Below, piece after piece: positions 21,258-31,000 of a stretch of 64,000 bases of DNA. Positions within the stretch are counted from its first letter, which is position 1; the number at the start of each line of letters is the position of its first letter. The stretch lies in assembly GCA_036426205.1 (NCBI GenBank), contig CM071568.1, positions 219,947,169-220,011,168 on the forward strand. The letters run 5' to 3'. This DNA comes from Ascaphus truei (lineage: Eukaryota; Chordata; Amphibia; Anura; Ascaphidae). The notes below the pieces were generated by a model. The model worked only from the letters and a program-made list of their open reading frames with translations, searched no databases and was not told the origin of the DNA. Made by a program: the position numbers and the translations under genes.

Positions 21258-22103
21258 CTACAGAAACATAGCAAACCCTAAAGAATCGTTAAGTCCCATA
21301 GGTTGCATCGTGTTAAGGAGAACGATCCATCGGCATTCCTTTTGAAGGAGTGCTTTCTCCAAATCCCCACCTCTGATGCCTAGGGCCACTTTATCTAAAG
21401 CAAAGGCTGACAAACACGTACTGTCAGACGAATAATATTGTAAAAAATGTCTGGCTACAGGTGTTATCTTTTTAAAAGAGTCCAAGTCCCGTTGTGCTGT
21501 TTTGATATTTCTTATATGTTCCAGGACCCTAAAACGGACTTCACGTGTAGTCATGCCAATATATTTAAGGTCACAGAGACAAGTTAAACAGTATATCACA
21601 CCTTTGGTTTTACAATTAAGGGGATATCCAATATTATATTGTTTTGTATGGTTACTGTTTGAAAATTTATCGGTCTGTACCATGTGCTTGCAGGCAGAGC
21701 AGCTATTGCATTTAGAGAAGCCCTTTTTCCTAATCGACAAAAAGGTTTCATTTGTATGGGGAACATAGTGACTATGCACAAGTCGGTCTTTGAGGTTAGG
21801 TGACCGACGACTTGTCATGTTGACCCTGTCACCTACCGCATCCCTTAATTCACCGTCTGTACGTAAAACTGGCCAATGCTTCTGAAGGATAAGCTGGAGA
21901 TCTTTCCACCTATCATTATATGTGCCAAGAAAACGTATTTGGGTGTCCTGGGCTTTCATTTTGGGATGTAATAGTGTATTGCGTTGGCTATTTACACTAT
22001 GCTGATACCCAGCATTAATGTGTTTGCTGCTATAGCCTCTACTTTTTGACAGCCTCCATGTAATCTTCAATAGTATGGACTTGTGAAGAATCTTTTGCAG
22101 CAT
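21258..22103 (-). CDS. PLE C-terminal linker and GIY-YIG endonuclease
   Basis: A 281-residue open minus frame. It holds the linker with PVLRTDGELRD, then a Cys-rich block KCNSCSACKHM, GVIYCLTCLCDLKYIGMTTREVRFRVLEH (GIY-YIG, about residues 180-210) and LLQKECRWIVLLNTMQPMGLN near the end. The order matches PLE proteins after the RT, including the CxxC linker. The first residues derive from the adjacent inverted terminus, so the Met is not native. The domain is intact but the RT is missing, hence non-autonomous. Confidence 0.85.
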   Translation of the reverse strand: MLQKILHKSILLKITWRLSKSRGYSSKHINAGYQHSVNSQRNTLLHPKMKAQDTQIRFLGTYNDRWKDLQLILQKHWPVLRTDGELRDAVGDRVNMTSRRSPNLKDRLVHSHYVPHTNETFLSIRKKGFSKCNSCSACKHMVQTDKFSNSNHTKQYNIGYPLNCKTKGVIYCLTCLCDLKYIGMTTREVRFRVLEHIRNIKTAQRDLDSFKKITPVARHFLQYYSSDSTCLSAFALDKVALGIRGGDLEKALLQKECRWIVLLNTMQPMGLNDSLGFAMFL

Positions 22104-22290
22104 TTTGGATTTTCTTTATTTTTTCCATGCGCAAACATTGGAACAAATCTCCTACAATATGATGGACATATGCCTCACGCAATCCTGCTACAGCTGAGTA
22201 TTAACTCTCCTTGCTGTTTGGGCATTAATTGTCCTTGCAATGCTACTGCACTGCTATATTTTTCATATGTATGACTCTGTTTGTTAGCAT

Positions 22291-23063
22291 NNNNNNNNNN
22301 NNNNNNNNNNNNNNNNNNNNNNNNNNNNNNNNNNNNNNNNNNNNNNNNNNNNNNNNNNNNNNNNNNNNNNNNNNNNNNNNNNNNNNNNNNNNNNNNNNNN
22401 NNNNNNNNNNNNNNNNNNNNNNNNNNNNNNNNNNNNNNNNNNNNNNNNNNNNNNNNNNNNNNNNNNNNNNNNNNNNNNNNNNNNNNNNNNNNNNNNNNNN
22501 NNNNNNNNNNNNNNNNNNNNNNNNNNNNNNNNNNNNNNNNNNNNNNNNNNNNNNNNNNNNNNNNNNNNNNNNNNNNNNNNNNNNNNNNNNNNNNNNNNNN
22601 NNNNNNNNNNNNNNNNNNNNNNNNNNNNNNNNNNNNNNNNNNNNNNNNNNNNNNNNNNNNNNNNNNNNNNNNNNNNNNNNNNNNNNNNNNNNNNNNNNNN
22701 NNNNNNNNNNNNNNNNNNNNNNNNNNNNNNNNNNNNNNNNNNNNNNNNNNNNNNNNNNNNNNNNNNNNNNNNNNNNNNNNNNNNNNNNNNNNNNNNNNNN
22801 NNNNNNNNNNNNNNNNNNNNNNNNNNNNNNNNNNNNNNNNNNNNNNNNNNNNNNNNNNNNNNNNNNNNNNNNNNNNNNNNNNNNNNNNNNNNNNNNNNNN
22901 NNNNNNNNNNNNNNNNNNNNNNNNNNNNNNNNNNNNNNNNNNNNNNNNNNNNNNNNNNNNNNNNNNNNNNNNNNNNNNNNNNNNNNNNNNNNNNNNNNNN
23001 NNNNNNNNNNNNNNNNNNNNNNNNNNNNNNNNNNNNNNNNNNNNNNNNNNNNNNNNNNNNNNN
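22291..23063. other. Assembly gap (773 N)
   Basis: Unknown bases. The gap lies inside the right arm of the PLE inverted repeat; the matching left-arm interval (19661-19961) is only about 301 bp. ORFs through the N run are artefacts. Confidence 0.98.
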
Positions 23064-23169
23064 TTTTTTTGAGGTAACATAGATTTTCTTCACTATATCA
23101 ACAGTCCTCCTATTATTAAATATATTTTTTGGTACATATATTTTGTTAGGCTTATATATATACAATTAT

Positions 23170-23565
23170 TAAGGTTATGGTGGGTAAAAAAAGTGACAAA
23201 AACCCTCCACAGTAAAGCATAAAGCAACTGTAAATATTACTGTATGTTCATTTGCATGTCTTAGACAGATCTGAAACCCTGTCTTTCCCCATTATCACCC
23301 AGCATACAGCGCTTCCACTGCAGCAAGGGATTCTGGGAAATGACATGCAAATGAGCACTCAGTGCCACCTTTTGTCTCAAGCTCGTATTACAGAAGCAAA
23401 TCCTGAAACCAATGCATGCTGTTTTAAACACAGCTTTCAGACAGAGGCTGGGATGAGATGCAAAGCCATTAAACCCACTCACAGACATGTTTCAACCTTG
23501 ATGGGTATCATCAGTGTGAGGTTGGTTGTAATGGCTCTTCCCTCCTGGGAGTGGGGTGTTTGTTT
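23170..23565 (-). mobile_element. Dispersed repeat with an embedded hammerhead motif
   Basis: The left end 'ttatggtgggtaaaaaaagt' plus 'gacaaaaaccctccac' has an inverted counterpart at 46150-46190. The middle 'tctttccccattatcac' and 'gggattctgggaaatgacat' recur at 45900-45970. It is a non-autonomous family of unknown class with no coding capacity. Confidence 0.7.
23466..23534 (-). ncRNA. Hammerhead ribozyme, type I layout, all core boxes intact
   Basis: On minus, CTGATGA (23514-23508) and GAAAC (23493-23489) flank a short stem II (ACC with GGT). After a minimal stem III (AC-AT-GT) comes the cleavage triplet GTC (23486-23484). Stem I is strong: CTCACA before the core pairs with TGTGAG after the triplet, and the pairing resumes further out with CCATTA and TAATGG. 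Core, triplet and long stem I are all consistent with an active self-cleaving RNA. Activity is inferred. Confidence 0.75.
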
Positions 23566-24567
23566 AGTTCTATCCTAGACCAGGGACCTGGTTCCAGGCT
23601 TTACCTCCCACAGGGGAGTGGAAGCAGCTACCCCATGCTCCACCAGGGAGTGTGGGAGATTGGGATAAACCTTTGGGGCCTCAAGCCCTGGGGGTTGAGT
23701 GCAGGGACACAGATAAGCATGTGTTGATGTATGCTGTGCACTGATGTGAAGAATAAAGATCAAGTTGCTGTTTTTATACTCCTGTCTGAGGCTGTAGTTT
23801 TTCAAGGGGGGCGTGAGATGTTTTCTACAGGGGACTGCACCTATCTGCGATAGGCCCATGTATGTATGTCTTTATTTATAGAGCGCCATAAATGTACATA
23901 GTACTTCACAGTAGTAATACATGTGACAATCATATAAATAACAAATAATGCAAATAACAGATCATGGGAATAAGTGCTTCAGACATAAAAGTAACATTTA
24001 GGAAAAAGAGTCCCTGCTCCAAAGAACTAGATTGGTCATCACTAGAGTCTAGGCGCAAAGTTCACCTTTCCTGTCTTGCCTTTACATTCTTTATGGGCAA
24101 GCTACCCAGCTATCTGAACAAGCTCCTCACCCCTACCACTTGCAGCACTTATCACCTGAGATCATACTCCAAAAGACTGTTCATGGTCCCAAGGCTCAAC
24201 AAAGTATCCGTCCGTTCCTCCTTCTCTTACCGTGCACCCCAAAACTGGAACAACCTACCAGAGACTCTCACATCCACCACCATTTTAAGTTCTTTCAAAT
24301 CTAAGGCTGTCTCACATTTTAATCTGGTCTGTAAGTGTTTCATTCTCTCATAATATATATTTTCTTTAACTGTGCATGCAATGTCTTGTATATAATGTAT
24401 ACCCTGTTCATTTATGTAACTGTATTTGTAACCATGTATTATTTGTCCTAGGACATACTTGAAAACGAGAGGTAACTCTCAATGTATTACTTCCTGGTAA
24501 AATATTTTATAAATAAATAAATAAAGAGCTTACAATCTAATTATATATAGTTCTATCCTAGACCAGG
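23564..24567. repeat. 20-bp direct repeats flanking a composite insertion
   Basis: 'tagttctatcctagaccagg' occurs at 23564-23583 and 24548-24567. The roughly 964 bp between them holds an unassigned 5' part (23584-23860), a short LINE/SINE-tail-like piece (23861-24000) and a LINE 3' end (24001-24547). A long target-site duplication is the simplest reading. Confidence 0.75.
24001..24547 (+). pseudogene. LINE (L2 group) ORF2 C-terminus and 3' tail
   Basis: The + frame from 23964 to 24353 (129 codons) encodes LDWSSLESRRKVHLSCLAF, FFMGKLPSYLNKLL, YHLRSYSKRLFMVPR and FSYRAPQNWNNLPETL, the L2-type C-terminal domain. The following UTR ends 'gtattacttcctggtaaaat' and then (ATAA)n. The same tail occurs at 54885-55135. 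The copy is 5'-truncated and lacks RT and endonuclease. Confidence 0.8.
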
Positions 24568-24710
24568 ATATATATATAGATATATCTATATATATATCTA
24601 TATATATATATATATATATAGATATATATATAGATAGATATAGATATAGATATAGATATAGATATTCTATATATATATATAACATATGCATACACATATA
24701 CATACAGTAC
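24550..24710. repeat. (TATA/GATA)n microsatellite
   Basis: Runs of 'atatatagatatat' and 'gatatagatata'. ORFs across it, rich in Y, I and S, are spurious. Confidence 0.95.
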
Positions 24711-24799
24711 ATACATATAGAAAGAACCAACATGGCTACCCACCCTTCTTTGCTCTCAGGAATTGGAGCTTCAAGCTGCCTGCAAAGCTCTATTTCTTA

Positions 24800-25320
24800 T
24801 TTTTGGTGGTAGTACTGTTTAAGCTAATCCTCTTATTGTTTGAATTCAACCTCTTCTGGTGCATTGTTTTAATGCGGTTGGCTTAGGGCTATGATGTGGA
24901 GTTTGGATGGGTGTCGTTTCACCTGTTTAACAAGTGGAAGGGACTACATAACTCTGACAATGTTGCAATTGCTCTGTTTTTGGGATTCCCCCCAAAAATT
25001 GTGTTACTTTCTCGCATATACTGTACTGTACATGCAGATATGCTTTGGATCTTGAGGCATTCCTAGCTTTATGCTCATACTTACTGAGATTTTCTAGGTA
25101 TAATGTCACCAATTCTTGTCTTTCATGAAATGGAGCCTCTGGCCACTAAGTGAGCTCTTTTAGCTGGTGATGCTACTGAAGGTAACCTTATTGATGTTTG
25201 AATTTGCCCTTCTCTGGTGCCTCGTTTAATGGGGTTGACTGAGGGCTGCAATGTGGAGTCAGGATGGGTGTAGTTTGCCTGGTGAATATGTGGAAGGTGC
25301 TGTACTGGGCAGTAAGGTTA
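24800..25320. repeat. Diverged tandem duplication, about 350-bp period
   Basis: The block near 24838-24960 ('tgtttgaatt', 'ctggtgc', 'ggttggcttagggct', 'gatgggtgt', 'gtggaagg') recurs in the same order near 25195-25310 with many differences. It is non-coding. 24727-24760 also resembles 62690-62722. Confidence 0.65.
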
Positions 25321-25600
25321 TAAATTAAAAAATGTTCTCCATGTTTTTTAGCGAATTGCATCAGCTTGATGCCTATCGCCTAATTTATAACATTAATTAT
25401 ATTTAAAAATATTGAATATTTATTATTCACTGGAATAAAAAATTAAGGATTATTTCAGTACATTTAAAGCCCATATGTTTTAGAAAGGGTACAATACATC
25501 ATTATTCATTGAGTCCAAACAGGTTGAATGATGACATGGGGCATTGCAGTAAGCAATAGTGAAAGAAGCTTTCATACATTTGTGTATTACATTCCCCTGT
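25321..25600. other. No recognisable feature
   Basis: AT-rich unassigned sequence. Confidence 0.4.
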
Positions 25601-26084
25601 GGGAATACTTCTTAAGGACCGTAGCGAGTTAACTTTAGGTATAGCTACAGCGTATCACCTCTATCCATCACATGGGGTAGGATGACTAAGCATAATTTAG
25701 CCACACCCACCTTCTAGAAGATGTCTAGTGGTGTCATTTAAGTAAGGATACTAATAGAATGTGATACCCCTCCTTTAGTAGTCATAGCGAATAGTGATGT
25801 CACTATTGGGTATATAGGTTCAGATGGAACATTCTAAGCAGATCCCAGGAGGAGACCAAGATGGGGGATCTCGCTGTATATAGTGTAAGTCCTGTTAGTC
25901 TGTAACTATCTATGTTAGTATTAGGATCCCTTTGTTATTTTCCAGTTTAGGGAAAGTGTCACTCCTAAAGCAAAGGGCCCCTCTACATGGCCCTGAGGCG
26001 TGTCTCAGCCACAAGAGGGCATGGCAAGGCACTGTATAGGAGGCCTCAGAGTATCACCCCAGAGATTATATATTAGGATGATAG
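25601..26084 (+). mobile_element. LTR-like sequence, left part, split by a PLE
   Basis: Unassigned sequence that continues after the PLE at 31626. Its last 13 bases 'attaggatgatag' (26072-26084) recur as 'attagggtgatag' at 31626-31638. The right part carries two 'aataaag' signals, so an LTR is plausible; the outer ends are not resolved. Confidence 0.35.
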
Positions 26085-26179
26085 ACAACAAACAATTTGA
26101 CCCACTACAAGCGCTAATCTACATACAATTTGGTGATCTACACAAAAGTGATTATGTGTATATAATCAAACGTGATTAA

Positions 26180-27003
26180 AGTAATTAATGTGAGCTGCCA
26201 AGGGGAACTACATAGACAGATGGTTCCAACCTGTAGACAAAAAATACAAATACAAAATGAGTATCCCCGGGGCTAATAATATCCAATATATCGTAGTCCA
26301 AATAGAAAGTCTTAAATTGGAGACTTCTCTGGATGGTAGATGGAATGTTGAGAGAAAGTTCCAGATCGATGGGGGTGTCCCAAGAGGTATCTCCACAATA
26401 GTTCTGGAATGATATGAAAAAGAACACACCAATTGCGCAGTAGGTAACAGCACAAGTCCCTATCTAGAACTGAAAAAAGCCCTACTCACAAGATAATCTC
26501 TTGTTGGTACAGGGGAGAGAATCTGTACTTGTCCCAACTTCAACACGTTTTCTCACGGACCCCACGTGGTCTGACGCGATTTTTCTTCCATCAGGACGGC
26601 AATTGCACTCGCAGATGGACCCGATACAGCACACCCATGGTATGAGGGATAGTGATGTGGCACACAAATGCCGTCCGCAACCTGTTGCCAACCGACGGAG
26701 AAGCTGACTGATAGCAGTATCCGCAACCGGCGAACCAATGACATCAGAATTGCAGGGCGCTCACGCGGCGTCAGGTGGCTATGGTGGTAGGACTGGATGA
26801 AAATACTAAGCTCCTCCTCCCTACGTGTTTCGTGACTCAACGTCACTTCGTCAGGGGATGGTGGAGCTTAGTAAGGACGGTATTTAAATGCTAGCTTGAT
26901 TGAATGACCATCCCACTAAGGGGAGGGACAATAAGGTAACAGACAGCTAACAGAATCAACACATAACAGCGCTCCGATGACGGAAAGCTGATGGGGTCAA
27001 TCA
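26180..27003 (-). repeat. 3' terminal region (pLTR) of the PLE, inverted relative to 30870-31625
   Basis: Its reverse complement matches 30870-31625 nearly throughout: 'ttgaccccatcagctttccg', 'ctccaccatcccctg', 'tctcccctgtaccaacaaga' and 'ttctctcaacattccatcta'. The two copies are opposite in orientation and bracket the coding body. Confidence 0.9.
26804..26873 (-). ncRNA. Hammerhead ribozyme candidate in PLE 3' terminus
   Basis: On minus, CTGACGA (26854-26848) fits CUGANGA, stem II is GTGAC-gttga-GTCAC, and GAAAC (26831-26827) follows. Then come ACGTA and a downstream stem strand with GGGA and GGAGCTTAGTA. These pair with TACTAAGCTCC and TCCC upstream of the core, giving a long stem I with an internal loop. 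All core residues are present. Confidence 0.7.
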
Positions 27004-27150
27004 ATCAATCAAGTTGTTAAATGCGCACTGAATGTACAAAACCAAAACTGCAAATATTATCAAATATAAATAAAATACTTATAAAACACGCTTAAACAGA
27101 ATGGAATGGAAACAAATTAATCACATATTATGTCATGGCACATAGAATTC

Positions 27151-28089
27151 CTAAGCTTCCTTTAAAAATGCTGCCAAGTCAAATTCTATGTTCAGACCTA
27201 GGGGAGACAGAGTTTTTAACACATATATCCAGTAGCTTTTGCGTCTGGATACAGTGTTCAATCTGTCTCCCCCACGCCAACTGCCTTTGGGGTTATCAAT
27301 GCCCATGCAGATGAGGCCCTCTGGATTTTGATTGTGTTTCAATCGAAAATGATTGGAGACACTGTGGGTCTCAAGGCCCCTTTTAATGTTATACACATGT
27401 TCAGCGAAACGTCGCTTAAGGGGCCTTCCAGTGCGGCCCACATATTGCAATCCACATGGGCATTGCAACAAGTACACACAAAAATTAGTTTTACATTTGA
27501 TAAAAGTCTCAATATCAAAACTCACCCCAGTGACATTGGATCTAAAAGATTTGCTTTTTACACAAAATTTACACCCAATGCAATTATGGCACGTGTAGTA
27601 TCCTTTAAGGTTACTTAACCAAGTGACATGGCGATCCCTAAGACTATCTAAAGGACAGCTTGGAGAAAGACTGGACTTTAGATTTCTAGCCCGTTTGTAC
27701 ACAATTTTAGGTCTATCAAGGAGACAGGTCTTCAGCACAGGGTCTCTTTGAAGAATGCCCCAATGTTTGTTTCGGGTCTTGGATATAATGGGGGCTAGAC
27801 CACTATATTGGGTAATAAAAAAAGGAAATTTATCATGTTCTTTATTGCAAACTGAAGTGCTTACTTTTTTAGAAATTAAAGTCGCTCGGTCTATTTTATT
27901 TACTTCAGAAATGGCCAGATCTAATTCACAATTTTTGTACTCCCGTTCTAGAAATTTGTCTTTTAAGTCTTTGACCTGTTGTTGATAAATTGAATTATCT
28001 GAACAGTTCCTCTGAATTCGCAAAGCTTGGCCCTTAGGAATGTTCTGGAGCCACTTGATTACTGGATGCCAATAAAAATGTATTGGCAT
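27151..28089 (-). CDS. PLE C-terminal linker plus GIY-YIG endonuclease
   Basis: A 312-residue open minus frame. It opens with WHPVIKWLQNIPKGQALRIQ (the RT-adjacent NIPKGQ motif), then a linker, CHNCIGCKFCVKS (Cys-rich), then CVYLLQCPCGLQYVGRTGRP (GIY-YIG core, about residues 205-225), RRFAEH, HFRLKH, a RGGDR motif and ESYWIYVLKTLSPLGLN-like end (here RRKSYWIYVL). The catalytic Y, R and E-type positions appear present. The domain supplies target nicking. The frame overlaps the RT frame by 56 bases in another phase, so a small indel separates them. Confidence 0.9.
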   Translation of the reverse strand: MPIHFYWHPVIKWLQNIPKGQALRIQRNCSDNSIYQQQVKDLKDKFLEREYKNCELDLAISEVNKIDRATLISKKVSTSVCNKEHDKFPFFITQYSGLAPIISKTRNKHWGILQRDPVLKTCLLDRPKIVYKRARNLKSSLSPSCPLDSLRDRHVTWLSNLKGYYTCHNCIGCKFCVKSKSFRSNVTGVSFDIETFIKCKTNFCVYLLQCPCGLQYVGRTGRPLKRRFAEHVYNIKRGLETHSVSNHFRLKHNQNPEGLICMGIDNPKGSWRGGDRLNTVSRRKSYWIYVLKTLSPLGLNIEFDLAAFLKEA

Positions 28090-29443
28090 CTACCTCTTTG
28101 TGATAGGTCTTGGTATGAATGTTGTTATTGACTACATATAGGGAAAGGTCAAGAAAATTAATGTTAAATCTATTCTGATTAAATGTGAATTTTAAATTAC
28201 ATGTATTTGTGCTGAGGTAGTTATGAAACTGTTCGAGTTCATCAAATGACCCCCTCCAGACACACAGCACATCGTCGATGTATCTCTTCCAGAGCACCAG
28301 GTTTGCACCAAATGGGTTAGAGGACCAAATATGGTCCTCCTCCCAGATGGACATGAACAAGTTAGCATAACTTGGTGCAAACCTGGTGCCCATTGTAGTG
28401 CCGCATGTCTGGAGGTAGAACTCACGATCATAGCTAAAGTAGTTATGGGTCAATATAAATTTAATCCCATCTACAATGAACTGTCTCAGTTTAATGTCCA
28501 CCCCAACATCTTTCTCAAGGACTCTCCTAATCGCATCTAGCCCCATTTGATGGTCGATTACAGTATATAATGAGACTACGTCGCATGTGACCCAGCAAAA
28601 TTCGTCCTTCCAAACAAGATCCTGTACTAGGGTTAACACATGCGATGTGTCTCTTAAATATGATGGAACCTGGACCACATAGTTCTGGAGGAGATAGTCC
28701 AAAAATTGGGAGAGATTGGAGGTAAGGGAGCGTATCCCAGATATTATGGGTCGACCAGGGGATCTTGTGACATTCTTATGGATCTTTGGGATGAAATAGA
28801 ACACCAGAATCCTAGGTTGGTCAATAGTTAGAAATTCCAGTTCCCTTTTGGTAATAATCTCATCCCAAAGACCCTGATCCAAAAGGGCCACCATTTCTTC
28901 CTTAAAAGGAATGGTTGGGTTGGTGTCTAGTTTAAGATAAGTAGTATTGTCACCTAATATTCTAAGTGACTCCTCCTCATAATAGGAGGAATTCATCACT
29001 ACCACTCCACCCCCTTTGTCCGCCGCCTTAATGACTATATTTTTATTAGACTCTAGGGATTTAACCGCCTCATTTTCCTCTTTGCTGAGATTTAGTTTAT
29101 GGCATTTAAAGTCTAGACTTGCTATTTCTAGATCTGAAATCACCATTTCAGCAAAGGTGTCCACAACGCTACCTTTCATTCCTTTGAGATAGAAGGTGGA
29201 TGGTTTTTTGAAGGGTGTGAGTGGGAGCTTGGTCACCGTGCCGGCAAGACTCCGCGAAATGACCGCTCGACTCACCGCATCCTTCATGTAATATTTCTTT
29301 AAAGTAATTTTTCTTAAAAACCTGTGGACGTCAACAAAAGTATTGAACATATTTGGTCCATTAACTGGAGCAAAATTAAGACCCCGAGATAAAACATCTA
29401 GTTCAATCTTTTGGAGGGGGGGTATCGCTGATATTAAACACAT
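28034..29443 (-). CDS. PLE reverse transcriptase
   Basis: A 469-residue open minus frame. RT motifs in order: VIKAADKGGGVVVMN (about residues 135-150), PKIHKNVTRSPGRPIISG (about 220-240), TCDVVSLYTVIDHQMG (motif A with catalytic D), CGTTMGTRFAPSYANLFM (motif B), RYIDDVLCVW (motif C, YIDD) and INFLDLSLYV. This is the telomerase-related RT of PLEs, which copies element RNA at nicked target DNA. All catalytic residues are visible. The frame leaves the conserved path near KEVDANTF and stops at 28034, where the GIY-YIG frame takes over in a different phase. Confidence 0.92.
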   Translation of the reverse strand: MCLISAIPPLQKIELDVLSRGLNFAPVNGPNMFNTFVDVHRFLRKITLKKYYMKDAVSRAVISRSLAGTVTKLPLTPFKKPSTFYLKGMKGSVVDTFAEMVISDLEIASLDFKCHKLNLSKEENEAVKSLESNKNIVIKAADKGGGVVVMNSSYYEEESLRILGDNTTYLKLDTNPTIPFKEEMVALLDQGLWDEIITKRELEFLTIDQPRILVFYFIPKIHKNVTRSPGRPIISGIRSLTSNLSQFLDYLLQNYVVQVPSYLRDTSHVLTLVQDLVWKDEFCWVTCDVVSLYTVIDHQMGLDAIRRVLEKDVGVDIKLRQFIVDGIKFILTHNYFSYDREFYLQTCGTTMGTRFAPSYANLFMSIWEEDHIWSSNPFGANLVLWKRYIDDVLCVWRGSFDELEQFHNYLSTNTCNLKFTFNQNRFNINFLDLSLYVVNNNIHTKTYHKEVDANTFLLASSNQVAPEHS

Positions 29444-29449
29444 TACTTT

Positions 29450-30085
29450 TTACCAGTCTCTCCCTTGGTCTAGCCTTTTTCTTTCTCTTTCTCTTCCTTG
29501 TCCCTCCTCTCTTCCCTCTGAATCTTCCATTCTTGACCTTTTCCCTTCTGTTCTTATTAAGTCCTGTCTGCCTGGTTGGGTCCTGGGGCCTCTCCACCTT
29601 TCTTGTAGTGGTGCCCGACCCGGACGCTGATCTAAAAAAGAATTTTGTCTAGAATTAGTCTCATAATGACCTCCATAGGGTCTATCAACTGGAGATCTAT
29701 CACGATAATGATGTTCTATGGGTTGATGTTCATCTAAATGGCATCTAGTCTCTCTTGAATTGACTCTGTCTCGCCTATTTGATTTCTTTTTGTTTTTATT
29801 AGGATGCACAATAGGGTTAGCATCCTGTTTACGGATTGCATTCCCCTTTGTGTCCATCAACAGAATATCAGTTTTGTCACTTTTAGTAGAGTCAATTCTA
29901 TCTCTTGAAGGACCTGATGATTGAATTATCTCATGCCCACCCTTATCCACTTCACTAATCGTGATGGTTTTCTCTGTTTTCCAATTTCTTTGTTTATTTT
30001 TATCATAGTCCCGTTTATCCCTTACAAACTTTTTATGTTTTGTAAGTTTCACCTCTTTATCTTTTTTGTCTATTCTTAAAGGCAC
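29450..30085 (-). CDS. PLE N-terminal basic region
   Basis: A 211-residue minus frame just upstream of the RT. It is very rich in K, R, D and E (for example HKKFVRDKRDYDKNKQRNW, KNKKKSNRRDRVNSRE, REREREKRL-like end), probably disordered and possibly RNA-binding. A stop at 29450 and a phase change separate it from the RT frame 7 bases on. It has no recognised domain. N-terminal extensions before the RT are known in PLEs; continuity with the RT in the ancestral protein is inferred. Confidence 0.65.
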   Translation of the reverse strand: MPLRIDKKDKEVKLTKHKKFVRDKRDYDKNKQRNWKTEKTITISEVDKGGHEIIQSSGPSRDRIDSTKSDKTDILLMDTKGNAIRKQDANPIVHPNKNKKKSNRRDRVNSRETRCHLDEHQPIEHHYRDRSPVDRPYGGHYETNSRQNSFLDQRPGRAPLQERWRGPRTQPGRQDLIRTEGKRSRMEDSEGREEGQGRERERKRLDQGRDW

Positions 30086-30144
30086 TTTCTTTTCTAAGGT
30101 CTTGTACTCTGGTAGTTCTGTAAAGGGTTTTAATTGTTCCTTAA

Positions 30145-30672
30145 TTACTGTAGGTTGATTTTCCTGTCTAGGACTTCCATAGTGGCAGCTCTATGTTTAA
30201 TAAGTAGCTTCATAAGGTCTACTGAACATGTATCAAGTATAAAATTCCATTCCTTTAAAAAATCTTCATCTTCAGAATCTGATGTTGGGGGCTTTTGGAC
30301 TCTGAGTCCTCTAGGTATCCTCTTATTCTCAAGATATTTTTTGAGTGTAAAGGTTTCCCCGATTTGCCTCATCTCTTGCGTTAACAACTTTTCTAATTTG
30401 GAGAACTGTGTATCAAGGCTATCTTGATCTGAATCCATGGGATCATTAGTGTCACTTTTTAGGGGGGATCACCTTTGAAGTGGCCGCATTTGTGCATTTT
30501 TTCTTTTCTGTTTCTCAGGGTGTCCTCCCCCCTTTTTAGGGGGGATCACCTTTGAAGTGGGAGCATCTGGGGAGACAGCACAGCACGAGCGCTGAATATC
30601 CTTCTCTCTGCTGTCATTGAAAAAACCTTCTAGGTTTTGTCCTCTTAATGTTCTGTTGGTGAAAAGTGTCAT
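30145..30672 (-). pseudogene. PLE protein N-terminus, broken by a short tandem duplication
   Basis: On minus, a frame starts MTLFTNRTLRGQNLEGFFND at 30672 and reaches SKVIPPKKGG. That segment ('tttttaggggggatcacctt' on +) is duplicated about 75 bp apart (about 30458 and 30533). After the frame change the sequence continues as MDSDQDSLDTQFSKLEKLL (30438-30145), an acidic region with a short helical stretch. It has no known domain. Confidence 0.6.
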
Positions 30673-30715
30673 GGTGTAATGTGATCTGCTGCTGTGGGGG
30701 TGACGGAACAAAAAA

Positions 30716-30866
30716 CTAAACAACAAACAATTTGACCCACTAGAAGCGCTAATCTACATACAATTTGGTGATCTAAACAAAAGTGATTATGTGTATATAA
30801 TCAAACTACAATTTTAGGTCTATCAGGGAGACAGGTCTTCAGCACAGGGTCTCTTTGAAGAATGCC
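30716..30866 (+). repeat. Chimeric junction made of two displaced PLE segments
   Basis: 30716-30807 is a direct copy of the element's outer left end (26085-26170). It is joined to a direct copy (about 30808-30870) of an internal GIY-YIG-region segment (27701-27766), which is joined to the inverted terminus beginning 'ttgaccccatcagc'. The three segments are not adjacent in the main body. Confidence 0.85.
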
Positions 30867-31000
30867 CCAATGATTGACCCCATCAGCTTTCCGTCATCGG
30901 AGCGCTGTTATGTGTTGATTCTGTTAGCTGTCTGTTACCTTATTGTCCCTCCCCTTAGTGGGATGGTCATTCAATCAAGCTAGCATTTAAATACCGTCCT

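Larger units (their letters stand above)
19341..23155 (-). mobile_element. Penelope-like element with inverted termini, containing an assembly gap
   Basis: A minus-strand PLE body (GIY-YIG ORF 22103-21258) is flanked by inverted copies of its terminal region. 19575-20206 on the left is the reverse complement of 22033-22290 plus 23064-23153 on the right. A hammerhead-like motif lies at 20216-20258. The RT is missing, so the body is 5'-truncated where the right inverted terminus begins (about 22033). The right arm holds 773 N. Confidence 0.8.

Noticed and set aside
22175..23165. Four long ORFs of about 263-301 codons on both strands
   Set aside because: They consist almost entirely of N translated as X.
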